From positions 124,001-188,000 of the forward strand of contig NZ_SGXM01000008.1 of NCBI RefSeq assembly GCF_004217045.1: a DNA stretch of 64,000 bases. The letters are read 5' to 3'. How positions within the stretch are numbered: the stretch's first letter is position 1; each line of letters starts with the position of its first letter. Below the pieces are notes generated by a model. The model was not told where the DNA came from. It searched no databases and saw nothing but the letters and a program-made list of their open reading frames with translations. This DNA is from Cupriavidus agavae (GTDB taxonomy: Bacteria; Pseudomonadota; Gammaproteobacteria; Burkholderiales; Burkholderiaceae). The translations under genes were made by a program, and so were the position numbers. Shown here one piece after another: positions 1-8,607 of the stretch.

Positions 1-337
1 GCGGCGGCAGGTCGCCGCCGGCCAGCGAAGGCAGCGCGGCAATCGACACGCGGCCCTTGCGGCGCTCGGCGTGGTCGCGCAGGTCTTCGAAGACACTCTC
101 GAAGTCCGCCAGCAGCCGGCGCGCCGCCTCGTCGAAGCGGCGGCCGTCGGCGCTCAGGTCCACATGGCGCGTGGTGCGCTCGAACAGGCGGCTGCCGGCT
201 TGCTCCTCGATGGTCTGGATCAGCGTGCTGAACGCCGATTGCGAGAGATGGCACGCCTGCGCGGCGCGCGTAAAGTTGCGGTGGGTGGCCAGCGCGACGA
301 ACGCGCGCAGGTGCTTGACCGAGAGGTTGGCGAGCAT
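1..337 (-). CDS. LysR-family transcriptional regulator, N-terminal part (cut by window edge)
   Basis: The minus-strand frame starts with an ATG at 337 and runs off the window start, so only about 112 residues are visible. The N-terminus MLANLSVKHLRAFVALATH followed by a helix-turn-helix (NFTRAAQACHLSQSAFSTLI) and the conserved RLFERTTRHVDLSADG is the classic LysR winged-helix DNA-binding domain. The effector domain begins at the edge (KGRVSIAALPSLAGG). It is divergent from the AtuA-like/Bug cluster, so by LysR convention it probably controls that cluster; the ligand cannot be told from this fragment. Confidence 0.93.
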   Translation of the reverse strand, partial: MLANLSVKHLRAFVALATHRNFTRAAQACHLSQSAFSTLIQTIEEQAGSRLFERTTRHVDLSADGRRFDEAARRLLADFESVFEDLRDHAERRKGRVSIAALPSLAGGDLPP

Positions 338-406
338 GGGCGGGGGCGGAAAATGATATGAACGTGATTCATCGAATTTCTCAATAGGTTAATCCAAATC
401 ATCCGT

Positions 407-436
407 TTGTCGAGGTTAACCGGCTGCGCCTAGAAT
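407..436 (+). promoter_or_regulatory. Candidate sigma70 promoter of the AtuA-like operon
   Basis: TTGTCG (407-412) and TAGAAT (431-436) are separated by 18 bases. The expected transcription start near 443 lies downstream of an in-frame ATG at 435 that overlaps the -10 box, which argues that the real start codon of the AtuA-like gene is 471. The spacer contains GGTTAACC and a further GGTTAA occurs at 387-392; these could be LysR contacts, which is inference. Confidence 0.45.
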
Positions 437-470
437 GCAATCGCTGCCTACTGGAACCCTGCCAACGCCC

Positions 471-1832
471 ATGACTGCCCCCCTGCTGATCGGCTCCGGA
501 GCCGGCTTCTCCGGCGACCGTACCGATGCCGCCCTGCCCGTGGTGCGCACGCTGATCGCCGCGGGCGGCCCCGGCGCCCTGATCTTCGAGACGCTCGCCG
601 AGCGCACGCTGGCGCTGGCCCAGCTGGCCCGGCGCGAGAATCCCGAACACGGCTACGAGCCGTTGCTCGACCTGCTGCTGACGCCGGTGCTGGGCCTGTG
701 CCTGCGGCACGGCATTCCGGTCATCGGCAACTTTGGCGCGGCCAATCCCCACGCCGCCGCGCGCCGCGTGCTGGCGCTGGCCGCCGAGCTGGGCCTGCCC
801 GCGCCGCGCGTGGCCGTGGTGGAGGGCGATGATCTCTCGCACGAAGCCGGCCGCGCCATGCTGCGCGGCATCGTCGGCGAGGCGTTTCCCGAGGCGCGCT
901 TCGTCTGCGCCAACGCCTATATCGGCGCGCGGGCGATTGCCGACGCGCTGCGCGAGGGCGCCCAGGTGGTGGTCTGCGGCCGCGTGGCCGACCCCGCGCT
1001 GGCGGTCGGGCCGGCCATGGCGCACTTCGGCTGGGCCTGGGACGACTGGGACCGCCTGGCGGCGGCCACCATGGCGGGCCATCTGCTCGAATGCGGCGCC
1101 CAGGTCAGCGGCGGCTATTTTGCCGACCCCGGCATGAAGGACGTGCCGGACGTGCACGACGTGGGCTTCCCGATCGCCCGGCTCGACGCCGGCGGCGGCA
1201 TCGAGATCTTCAAGGCGGCCAACACCGGCGGCTGCGTGGATCTGCGCACCGTGAAGGAACAGTTGCTCTACGAGGTACACGACCCCAGCGCCTACCTGAC
1301 GCCGGACGTGGTGGCCGATATCGGCGCGGTCACGGTCGAGCAGGTTGGCCCGGACCGCGTGGCCGTGGGCAATGTGCGCGGCCATCCGCGTCCGGCCGAG
1401 CTGAAGGCGAACCTGTTCCACCAGGGCGGCTGGTTCGCCGAGGGCGAGATCTCCTACGCCGGCCCGAACGCCGCCGCGCGGGCGCGCCTGGCTGCCGACA
1501 TCGTCCGCAAGCGCATGCAGGGGCTGGGCCATGAGGCGCCGATCCGCTGCGACCTGATCGGGGTGCTGAGCGTGTTCGCCGACGACGGCGGCGCCATGCT
1601 GGCCGCGCCGCAGCCCCACGAGGCCGGGGCGCGCGACGTGCGCATGCGCGTGGCGCTGGCCCACGAGGACAAGGCGGTTGCCCAGGCGCTGCTGCGCGAG
1701 GTCAACGCGCTCTACACCTGCGGCCCGGCCGGCGGCGGCGGCGTGCGCACCGCGCTGCGTGCGCGGCTGAACGCCACGTCCTGCCTGGTGCCGCGCGACG
1801 CCGTGGCCGTCACCCATTCCTTCGTTGCCTGA
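471..1832 (+). CDS. AtuA-like (DUF1446) acyclic terpene utilisation family protein
   Basis: A protein of 453 residues from the ATG at 471. It begins LLIGSGAGFSGDRTDAALPVV and continues with GALIFETLAERTLALAQLAR, the glycine-rich opening and FETLAE signature of the AtuA/DUF1446 family. AtuA occurs in terpene and branched-acid catabolic clusters, but its reaction is not biochemically settled. The length fits the family core without the C-terminal domain, which is supplied by the next gene 12 bases downstream. An ATG at 435 is rejected because it falls inside the predicted -10 box. It lies in a presumed operon with the small partner and a Bug receptor, suggesting catabolism of an imported carboxylate. 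Confidence 0.82.
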   Translation: MTAPLLIGSGAGFSGDRTDAALPVVRTLIAAGGPGALIFETLAERTLALAQLARRENPEHGYEPLLDLLLTPVLGLCLRHGIPVIGNFGAANPHAAARRVLALAAELGLPAPRVAVVEGDDLSHEAGRAMLRGIVGEAFPEARFVCANAYIGARAIADALREGAQVVVCGRVADPALAVGPAMAHFGWAWDDWDRLAAATMAGHLLECGAQVSGGYFADPGMKDVPDVHDVGFPIARLDAGGGIEIFKAANTGGCVDLRTVKEQLLYEVHDPSAYLTPDVVADIGAVTVEQVGPDRVAVGNVRGHPRPAELKANLFHQGGWFAEGEISYAGPNAAARARLAADIVRKRMQGLGHEAPIRCDLIGVLSVFADDGGAMLAAPQPHEAGARDVRMRVALAHEDKAVAQALLREVNALYTCGPAGGGGVRTALRARLNATSCLVPRDAVAVTHSFVA

Positions 1833-1844
1833 CCGGAGCCCGCG

Positions 1845-2210
1845 ATGACCCCCCCGACCGCCGCGCCCGCCGCCACCGCGCCGCTCTACCAGTTTGCCCA
1901 TGGCCGCACCGGCGACAAGGGCGACCGCTCCAACATCAGCGTGATCGCCTACGATGCCCGCGATTTCGACCACCTCGTGGCCCATGTCACCGAGGACGCC
2001 GTGCGCGCGCTGTTCGCCGCCCGCCGGCCCCGGGCCGTGAAGCGCCATGTGGTGGCGTCGATCCAGGCGATGAACTTCGTCATCGACGGCGTGCTCGATG
2101 GCGGCGTCAACGATGCGCTCAATCTCGATACCCACGGCAAGGCGCTGGCCTTCCTGCTGCTGGGCCTGCCGATCCCCCTGCCGCCGCGGCTCGCCGGCGG
2201 CGCTGCATGA
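1845..2210 (+). CDS. AtuA-like ferredoxin-fold domain protein (small partner)
   Basis: A 121-residue protein with the motif YQFAHGRTGDKGDRSNIS near the N-terminus, the hallmark of the domain that forms the C-terminus of longer AtuA proteins, and the C-terminal NLDTHGKALAFLLLGLPIPLP. Here it is a separate gene 12 bases after the AtuA-like core, so the two probably form one enzyme. Its stop overlaps the opening of a longer frame of the downstream Bug gene. The family assignment is firm by motif; the substrate is unknown. Confidence 0.82.
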   Translation: MTPPTAAPAATAPLYQFAHGRTGDKGDRSNISVIAYDARDFDHLVAHVTEDAVRALFAARRPRAVKRHVVASIQAMNFVIDGVLDGGVNDALNLDTHGKALAFLLLGLPIPLPPRLAGGAA

Positions 2211-2260
2211 CCGCCGAGCCGTTCCCCATGTCAAAACGAGTCAAGAAAGAGGAGACAACG

Positions 2261-3232
2261 ATGTACGGATTCCGCAAGCCGCTGGCGATTGCCGCCTGGG
2301 CGATGTGCCTGGCCTTGCCCGCAGGCAGCGCCTGGGCAGAGTTTCCCGACAAGCCGGTGCGCTTCGTGGTGCCGTTCGCGGCCGGCAGCGCCACCGACCA
2401 GCTGGCCCGCGCCATCGGCCAGGCCATGACCGTGGACAGCAAGGTCACCGTGGTGGTGGACAACAAGCCCGGCGCCAATGGCTTCATCGCCGCCAGTGAC
2501 GTGGCCAAGGCCGCGCCCGATGGCTACACGGTGCTGATCACCACCAACACCACGCACGCCGCCAACGAACACCTGTTCAAGAAGCTGCCGTATGACCCGG
2601 TCAAGGACTACGCCCCGCTGACCGCGCTGGGCCGTGGCGGCCAGATCATGGTGGTCAACCCGCAGGTGCCGGCCAAGACCGTGGGCGAGTTCATCGCACT
2701 GGCCAGGAAGGAGCCGGGCAAGCTGAGCTTCGGCAGCGGCAGCTCGTCGTCGCGCATCGCCGGCGAACTGTTCCAGCAGATGGCGCATGTGCAGTTGCTG
2801 CATGTGCCGTACAAGAGCAACCCGCTGGCCATTACCGACCTGCTCGGCAACCAGATCCAGATGATGATCACGGATACCGCCACGGGCCTGCCGCAAGTCA
2901 AGACCGGCAAGCTGCGCGCGCTGGGTGTGTCGGGCAAGGCCCGTTCGCCGCTGGCGCCGGAAGTCCCGACCATCGACGAGGCCGGCGTGAAGGGCTACGA
3001 GATGAGCTACTGGTTCGCCGCCTACGCCCCGGCCGGCACGCCGCCGGCGGTGGTGACCAAGCTGAGCCAGGCGCTGGTGAAGGCCGCAAAGAGCGAGACG
3101 GCGTCGCAGTTCTACAAGACCACCGGCACCGAGGTGTTCACGAGCTCCCCGGCCGAACTGGCGAAATTCCAGTCGCAGGAGTCGGAGAAGTGGGGGCGGA
3201 TCATCAAGTCCGCTGGCATCCAGCCGGAGTGA
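2261..3232 (+). CDS. Bug-family tripartite tricarboxylate transporter substrate-binding protein
   Basis: A 323-residue periplasmic receptor. The start at 2261 is preceded by AGAGGAG and begins a clean Sec signal peptide (MYGFRKPLAI, cleavage after SAWA at about 26). The mature protein opens FPDKPVRFVVPFAAGSATDQLAR and contains VVDNKPGANGFIA and PDGYTVL, all Bug/TctC signatures. No TctA or TctB membrane gene lies nearby, so it is an orphan receptor like most of the large Bug families in Bordetella and Cupriavidus. Its position after the AtuA-like pair suggests it captures that pathway's substrate (inference). Confidence 0.92.
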   Translation: MYGFRKPLAIAAWAMCLALPAGSAWAEFPDKPVRFVVPFAAGSATDQLARAIGQAMTVDSKVTVVVDNKPGANGFIAASDVAKAAPDGYTVLITTNTTHAANEHLFKKLPYDPVKDYAPLTALGRGGQIMVVNPQVPAKTVGEFIALARKEPGKLSFGSGSSSSRIAGELFQQMAHVQLLHVPYKSNPLAITDLLGNQIQMMITDTATGLPQVKTGKLRALGVSGKARSPLAPEVPTIDEAGVKGYEMSYWFAAYAPAGTPPAVVTKLSQALVKAAKSETASQFYKTTGTEVFTSSPAELAKFQSQESEKWGRIIKSAGIQPE

Positions 3233-3285
3233 TGGGGGACGCAGAAACGGGTACGGTTTGATCGCCCCCTTTCTGTTTTAGCCCC

Positions 3286-3308
3286 CCTCTCCCGCGTTGC
3301 GGGAGAGG
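3286..3308. repeat. Palindromic intergenic repeat, copy 1
   Basis: Ten-base perfect arms CCTCTCCCGC and GCGGGAGAGG around GTT, between the convergent Bug and lipoprotein genes. Related palindromes lie at 13233-13270 and 21390-21420. Upstream, 3239-3255 (ACGCAGAAACGGGTACG) is found inverted at 13280-13296 beside copy 2. It may act as a transcription barrier for both converging genes. Confidence 0.7.
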
Positions 3309-3323
3309 TTAGCACCCCCAGCT

Positions 3324-5432
3324 TCAAGGCTTCAACTTCCCCCGGTAATCCACCGCATACGGCAGCTTGCCCGGCGATGCCGAGCCCACCGGCTGCGACA
3401 GCTTGTCGAACTCGGTCTGCCCGAATGCGTCAAGCCGGCCCAGCGTGGCGGCGGTCTTGTCGCCGCTGACGATGGCGTCCGGTGCCAGCGCCACCATGGC
3501 TTCCGAAGCCTTGCGCACGGCCGCGAGGTAGCTGGCGGTGTCGTCAAGGTTGACCTGCTTCAGGTCAACGACCGTACGCAGCCAGTCTCCCCAGTAGAAC
3601 TCCGTGTACTCCGTGGCGCCCGAGGGCGGCGCGTAGCCGACGTCGCGCGTGAAGTAGACCAGCGAGCGGTACGGGTCGTTGCCCAGGCCGTTGTTCAGGC
3701 CCACGGCGCGCGGCAGGTCGGCCGGGTAGACCGGGCGGTTCTCGCCATCCTTGAGCCAGACCAGCTTGCGCTCGCGCAGCGTGCGGAAGAACTGGGCGCG
3801 GTTCAGGCCGGACAGGTTGTCCTGGACCCGCACCCACATCTTCGCCTGCGGGCCGCCCGTGGGCGCCTCCATGACCGTGCTGAAGGCGTGGTGGCCATCG
3901 GTCAGGTACGGCTCGCCGAACGGGCCCACCACCAGCGTCTTCATGTCCTCGGGCTTCTCGCCCACGGCCTTGGTGCAGGTGAACGAACTCAGGTCGTCGA
4001 TGCGCGAGGTGGCCGTGACGCCGGTCTTGGCTGTCTTGTTCTGGCCGTTGTTCTCGCAGGCGTCGTCGAAGTTCTTGAGCGGTTCGACGGCGTAGCGCCC
4101 GAGCTTGTAATAGATCTGGTCGCGGCCGATGGCCGGCTGCGTCGGGCGCAGGTCGGCCATGGTCACCAGCGCGTTCTGGCCGGCGGCGGCAGTCAGGTAG
4201 GTGGCAATGGGCGTGGGCGCCGGCAGCGGCGCGCAGACGGCCGGCAGCTGGCGTTCGGTGCCGGGCACCTGGCGCAGCTGGTAGGCCAGGTTGCGGCTCA
4301 CCGGCAGCCAGGTCAGCGTGGCGCTGCGTGGCTGGCTGGCCACGGTTTCCTGCCAGTTGCCCGACAGCAGGCCGTTGGCCGTGGCGCCGCCCACGCTGTT
4401 GTAGGCCAGCCTCACGTCGACCGGGATGTTGTCGGCCGCCAGCGCGTCGCCGGTCACCGAGACGATGTTGCGGCGCGTACGGCCCGTGACGGCGTTGCTG
4501 GCGTCAAGTTCGGGTTCAGAGCAGATCCAGTCGCCGTCCACGGCGTTGGCGGCCAGCGCGGTGGCCGGGCGCACCACCCAGTTGCCGGTGGCGGCACTGG
4601 CGCTGGCGCCGGTCTCGTCGACGAACAGCGCCACGCTGCCCTGCTGGCGGCCCACGAACACGCGGCCCACCTTGCTGCCGCCCAGCGTCAGCGTGTAGGC
4701 GCCGGGGTAGCGCGACTGGTCGGCGTCGGCGCTGAGCTGCCCGGCCTGGCCGCCCGCGCAGCTGGCGCTGTAGCCCTGGCCGGCGCAGACGCGCACGGCG
4801 CCGGTGGCGTCGATGGCAAGCTGGCCGGCGCTGGCCGCATCGCCCGCCTGGCGCAGGTAGCTGTAGGTGCCGGCCACGTCGGCCAGTTGCGCGCCACGGT
4901 TGGCGGCCGAGACGTAGCCCTGCAGCAGCGCGCCGTTGCCGGCCAGCACGTTGGGCACCTGGCCCAGGGCGCCGGACAGCAGGCCGTCGTCCACCGAGAA
5001 GCTGAACGTGATGGCAGCCGCCGCGGCCGCCAGCGCGGCCGGCACGTCGCTGTCCGAGGCTGCCAGATTCGAGACGCGATACATGTTGCCCTCGACCTTG
5101 TACTGGCCCACCAGTGTACCGGCCAGTCCGAAGCGGGAATCGAGGAAGCGCAGCGTCAGCTGGCCGGCGGCGGGCTGGTCGAGCGCCACGGAGACGGTGT
5201 CGCCAAAGCTGGCCGCGCCCACGTAGAGCGAGCCGCCCGACAGCGGCTGGACGGCGGCCGGCGTGGTGCCCGTGCCGCCATTGCCGGCGTTGCCGGTGTT
5301 GCCGTTGCCGGCACTGCTGCCGTTGTCATCGCTGCCGCCGCAGGCGGCCAGGGCGGCGGCCAGCGCCAGAATGGTGGCGGCGCCAATCGTCTGCGATACC
5401 CGGCTGGCGGGCTTCCTCGACCTGCTTCCCAT
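3324..5432 (-). CDS. Lipoprotein with C-terminal ParB-like (ParB/Srx-type) domain
   Basis: A 702-residue protein. The ATG at 5432 is preceded by AGGAAAA and opens a lipoprotein signal ending LAALAAC (lipidated Cys 31), followed by a Ser/Asn/Gly-rich linker. The middle is a beta-rich region I do not recognise. The C-terminal third has LRPTQPAIGRDQIYYKLGRY, then GEPYLTDGHHAFSTVMEA and the conserved YFTRDVGYA, which fit the ParB-like putative nuclease family (ParBc_2 type), known from secreted bacterial proteins. A longer upstream frame lacks a signal and is rejected. It is convergent with the Bug gene and has a 157-base gap to the divergent gene at 5590. Its biological role is unknown. Confidence 0.75.
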   Translation of the reverse strand: MGSRSRKPASRVSQTIGAATILALAAALAACGGSDDNGSSAGNGNTGNAGNGGTGTTPAAVQPLSGGSLYVGAASFGDTVSVALDQPAAGQLTLRFLDSRFGLAGTLVGQYKVEGNMYRVSNLAASDSDVPAALAAAAAAITFSFSVDDGLLSGALGQVPNVLAGNGALLQGYVSAANRGAQLADVAGTYSYLRQAGDAASAGQLAIDATGAVRVCAGQGYSASCAGGQAGQLSADADQSRYPGAYTLTLGGSKVGRVFVGRQQGSVALFVDETGASASAATGNWVVRPATALAANAVDGDWICSEPELDASNAVTGRTRRNIVSVTGDALAADNIPVDVRLAYNSVGGATANGLLSGNWQETVASQPRSATLTWLPVSRNLAYQLRQVPGTERQLPAVCAPLPAPTPIATYLTAAAGQNALVTMADLRPTQPAIGRDQIYYKLGRYAVEPLKNFDDACENNGQNKTAKTGVTATSRIDDLSSFTCTKAVGEKPEDMKTLVVGPFGEPYLTDGHHAFSTVMEAPTGGPQAKMWVRVQDNLSGLNRAQFFRTLRERKLVWLKDGENRPVYPADLPRAVGLNNGLGNDPYRSLVYFTRDVGYAPPSGATEYTEFYWGDWLRTVVDLKQVNLDDTASYLAAVRKASEAMVALAPDAIVSGDKTAATLGRLDAFGQTEFDKLSQPVGSASPGKLPYAVDYRGKLKP

Positions 5433-5589
5433 GTCTTTTTTCCTTTTGTCGTGTGGTCCGGTGCGGCGTGCGCGGCACGTTGCCGCGCGCCAGTCTAGGC
5501 ATGGGCCGTGACGCTCGCGTGACAGCCTGGCTGCTGACCCGGCGGTTTTTGGCCTAGAGTGAGGACAGGACACTCACAGGAGCCGCGTC

Positions 5590-6351
5590 ATGGCGCATGG
5601 TCCGCATGGACGGCCGTCGGGCCGCCGCAGATGGCTGATCGCAGGCGGGTGGAGCGTGTTGCTGGCGCTGCCGGTCACGCCGGGCATCGCCCAGCCCGGC
5701 CGCAAGGGCAAGGACTCGGGCAAGGACGGAGGCAGGTCGAGGATCGGCGTGATCGGCTCGGGCAAGATTGGCGGCACCGTGGGCGGGCTGTGGGTCCGGG
5801 CCGGACATCCGGTGATGTTCTCGTCGCGCCACCCCGAGTCGCTCAAGCCGCTGGTCGACGGCCTGGGCCCGCTGGCGCAGGCCGGCACCGTGGCCCAGGC
5901 GGTAGCCTTCGCCGACGTGCTGCTGCTGGCCGTCCCCTACGGCGCGGTGCCCGAGGTGGGCCAGCAGAACAACTGGAAGGGCAAGATCGTGCTAGACGCC
6001 ACCAATGCCATTGCCGGGCGCGACGGCGCGGTGGTGGACGAAGTCAAGGCCAACGGTATCGGCGCGACCACGGCAAAGTACCTGCCCGGCGCGCGCGTCG
6101 TCCGCGCGTTCAACTTCACCAGTGCCGGCGATTTCGCCCGCGAAAGCCATCGCAAGCCGCCGCTGATGGCGGTGCCGCTGGCCGGCAACGATGCCGAGGC
6201 GCTGATGGTGGCGTCGGCGCTGGTCAGGGAGGCGGGATTCGATCCCGTGGTGGTGGGCGGGCTGTCCACGGCCGACCGCTTTGCGCCGGGCGGCAAGCTG
6301 TTCCGCCAGGCGGGTACGGCCGAGGAGTTCCGGCGCGCGATGGCCGAATAG
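5590..6351 (+). CDS. F420-reductase-like NAD(P)-binding protein with probable Tat signal
   Basis: A 253-residue protein whose ATG at 5590 follows ACAGGAGC. The N-terminus has GRRRWLIAGG and a hydrophobic stretch ending at AQ (about 35), resembling a twin-arginine signal. After a charged linker comes a Rossmann fold with IGVIGSGKIGGTVG (GxGxxG at 56-61), then SSRHPESL and LLLAVPYGAVPEV, the pattern of the NADPH-dependent F420 reductase (FNO) family. Members in organisms without F420 are usually annotated as generic NADP oxidoreductases. The export signal on such a cytosolic fold is unusual. Substrate unknown. Confidence 0.75.
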   Translation: MAHGPHGRPSGRRRWLIAGGWSVLLALPVTPGIAQPGRKGKDSGKDGGRSRIGVIGSGKIGGTVGGLWVRAGHPVMFSSRHPESLKPLVDGLGPLAQAGTVAQAVAFADVLLLAVPYGAVPEVGQQNNWKGKIVLDATNAIAGRDGAVVDEVKANGIGATTAKYLPGARVVRAFNFTSAGDFARESHRKPPLMAVPLAGNDAEALMVASALVREAGFDPVVVGGLSTADRFAPGGKLFRQAGTAEEFRRAMAE

Positions 6352-6383
6352 TCAGATTCGGACGGAAGGGGGCAAGGGGGCGC

Positions 6384-6770
6384 CTAGCGGCGGCGCCACT
6401 CCATCGCCACCATCGAGGGCGTGAAGCCAAGCTGGCCGAAGAACGCGGCTTCGGACGAACGCGCCGCGCGCAGGACCCAGGTGATATCGGGATCGTTGCC
6501 CATGACATGCCGCAGCAGGGCGCGGCCGATGCCACGGCGCCGGTGCTGGGGCGCCACGGCCACCATCGAGATGTAGCCGTTGGAAATGTCGTCGCAGAGC
6601 GCACGGGCAAAGCCGATGACCTCGCCGGCCTCCACGGCCACCGCCACCCGCTGGGAGTTGGCGATCAGCTGCGCGAACCGTTCGGGGTTGTTGACCTGTT
6701 CCCAGCCGTTGGCAACCAGGAGCAGCCTGGCCGCCTCGATTTCAGCGGGCAACGGGTTACGAACTTCCAT
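6384..6770 (-). CDS. GNAT-family N-acetyltransferase
   Basis: A 128-residue protein. The start at 6770 is chosen because AGGAGGA sits just upstream; a longer frame to 6863 has no such site. It shows the GNAT core: an N-terminal helix, VIGFARALCDD, then SMVAVAPQHRRRGIGRALLRHVM, in which QHRRRGIG is the acetyl-CoA pyrophosphate-binding motif A. The C-terminus AFFGQLGFTPS is motif B. The substrate is not predictable. It is convergent with the upstream reductase gene (32-base gap) and divergent from amn. Confidence 0.88.
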   Translation of the reverse strand: MEVRNPLPAEIEAARLLLVANGWEQVNNPERFAQLIANSQRVAVAVEAGEVIGFARALCDDISNGYISMVAVAPQHRRRGIGRALLRHVMGNDPDITWVLRAARSSEAAFFGQLGFTPSMVAMEWRRR

Positions 6771-7006
6771 CGACGATTCCTCCTGCCTGATACTGGCACC
6801 GCGCCATGCATCCCCATCGAAAGTGGGGCACAGGAACGCTCCGGGCCGCGTTTCCCGCGGCACGCCGTGCCAATGCCGCCCGATTTGGCGACAGAGTGTA
6901 GCGAAGCGGATGCGGCGGCGTCAAACTACTTCGTCCGCGCAGTGCGGCCTCGCGCACGGTACGGCCGCGCACGCGGCAGCCCTGTCACCCGCCGGACGCT
7001 GGCGGT

Positions 7007-8497
7007 ATGATGGCTGCCATGAACGCACCGATCTTCTCTTCCGCCCATCCGGCCGATCAGCTGGCCGAGTTCACCGACGCCGACAGCGCCCTCGCGCGCA
7101 TCGGCGAGATCTACGACAGTTCCGTGGCGGCGGTGCGGGCGCGCTTCGACGCCTTCGCCCAGGGCAAGCCCCTGCCGTCGGCGGCGCACGCGTGCTACCC
7201 CTACCTCGGCATCTCGGTCAACCTGGAGACGATGGTGACCGACAGCCGGCCGTCCTGGGGCACCGTGGCCTATCCGGGCGTCTACGGCACCACCGTGACG
7301 CGGCCGGACCTGCTGTGCGACTACTACCGCGACCAGATCGAACGCCTGATGCGCTACCACCGGGTTCCGGTCGTGGTGGGCCTGTCCCGGCAGCCGATCC
7401 CGCTGCCGTTCGTGATCGAGGCGTCGACCACCGACATCAGCTACACGCAGGCGCGCGAGCTGGAAGCGTCGTTCGTACTGCCCGAACTGAGCCGCATCGA
7501 CGATTCGATCGCCAACGGCACCTACGAGCCCACGCCGGGCGAGGCCTGGCCGCTCTCGCTGTTCTCCGCCGAGCGCGTCGATCTGGCACTGCAGCGCCTT
7601 TACCACTACACGGGCACCGCGCCGCAGCACTTCCAGCGCTTCGTGCTGTTCACCAACTACCAGCGCTACGTGGACGAGTTCGTCACGCTGGGCCGGGGAC
7701 TGATGGCCAGCGGCGGCGGCGACGGCTATGTCCGCTTCGTCGAGCCCGGCGACGTGGTGCAGCCGCTCGGCGCGGTGGAGCCCGAGGACGCCTCGCGTCC
7801 GCGCGCACTGCCGCAGATGCCGGCGTACCACCTGGTGCGCGAGGACGGGCTGGGCGTGACGCTGGTGAATATCGGCGTGGGGCCTTCCAACGCCAAGACC
7901 ATGACCGACCACCTGGCGGTGCTGCGGCCCCATTGCTGGCTGATGGTGGGCCATTGCGGCGGCCTGCGCCGTTCACAGCAACTGGGTGACTACGTGCTGG
8001 CCCACGCCTACGTGCGTGACGACCACGTGCTCGACCACGATTTGCCGCCGTGGGTGCCGGTGCCGCCGATTGCCGAGATCCAGGTCGCGCTGCAGGAGGC
8101 CGTGGCGCGCGTGACGGGGTTGTCGGGCACCGAGATGAAGACGCGCATGCGGACCGGCACGGTGGTGTCCACCGACGACCGCAACTGGGAGCTGAAGTCC
8201 AAGGCGCTCTACGCGCGCTTCAATCAGTCGCGCGCCATCGCCATCGACATGGAGAGCGCCGCCGTGGCCGCCAACGGCTTCCGGCTGCGCGTGCCGTACG
8301 GCACGCTGCTGTGCGTCTCCGACAAGCCGCTGCATGGGGAGCTGAAGCTGCGCGGCATGGCCAACGCGTTCTATCGCCAGCGCGTCAGCCAGCACATGAC
8401 CATCGGGCTCGAAGCCATCCGTATCCTGCGCGAGAACGGCGTGGAGCAACTGCATTCCCGCAAGTTGCGCAGCTTCGACGAACCGGCGTTCCGCTAG
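7007..8497 (+). CDS. amn: AMP nucleosidase
   Basis: Hydrolyses AMP to adenine and ribose 5-phosphate, regulating adenylate pools in the cytosol. The protein of up to 496 residues matches the E. coli enzyme (484 residues) in layout: the N-terminal AMN domain with VKY-like tract FVLFTNYQRYVDEFV, then a phosphorylase-type catalytic domain with TLVNIGVGPSNAKTMTDHLAV, GHCGGLR, RTGTVVSTDDRNWEL, AIDMESAAVAANG and the C-terminal LHSRKLRSFDEPAFR. Start codons at 7007, 7010 or 7019 are all possible. It is monocistronic, with OmpW convergent downstream. Confidence 0.95.
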   Translation: MMAAMNAPIFSSAHPADQLAEFTDADSALARIGEIYDSSVAAVRARFDAFAQGKPLPSAAHACYPYLGISVNLETMVTDSRPSWGTVAYPGVYGTTVTRPDLLCDYYRDQIERLMRYHRVPVVVGLSRQPIPLPFVIEASTTDISYTQARELEASFVLPELSRIDDSIANGTYEPTPGEAWPLSLFSAERVDLALQRLYHYTGTAPQHFQRFVLFTNYQRYVDEFVTLGRGLMASGGGDGYVRFVEPGDVVQPLGAVEPEDASRPRALPQMPAYHLVREDGLGVTLVNIGVGPSNAKTMTDHLAVLRPHCWLMVGHCGGLRRSQQLGDYVLAHAYVRDDHVLDHDLPPWVPVPPIAEIQVALQEAVARVTGLSGTEMKTRMRTGTVVSTDDRNWELKSKALYARFNQSRAIAIDMESAAVAANGFRLRVPYGTLLCVSDKPLHGELKLRGMANAFYRQRVSQHMTIGLEAIRILRENGVEQLHSRKLRSFDEPAFR

Positions 8498-8526
8498 GTC
8501 GCCGCCGCCTCCCGGCCCCTGGAACG

Positions 8527-8553
8527 AAAAAAGCGCGCGGGATTGCCGCGCGC
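8527..8553 (-). terminator. Intrinsic terminator of ompW
   Basis: Read on the minus strand, GCGCGCGG and CCGCGCGC pair around a five-base loop (8533-8553) and are followed by six T. It lies 54 bases beyond the ompW stop. Confidence 0.85.
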
Positions 8554-8607
8554 AGGGAGACGGAGAAGGGCGCCGGGTCGGCACCCCTTCCGGAGACAAC
8601 GCAAAAA

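Noticed and set aside
435-470. Upstream ATG at 435 as start of the AtuA-like protein
   Set aside because: It overlaps the predicted -10 TAGAAT, so it would lie before or at the transcription start; 471 gives the usual family N-terminus.
399-2234. Minus-strand frame of 611 codons
   Set aside because: Antisense to the AtuA-like pair; its His/Gln/Arg-rich composition is typical of GC-rich shadow frames.
3297-5498. Plus-strand frame of 733 codons
   Set aside because: Antisense to the ParB-like lipoprotein, rich in Arg/Gly/Gln and lacking any domain.
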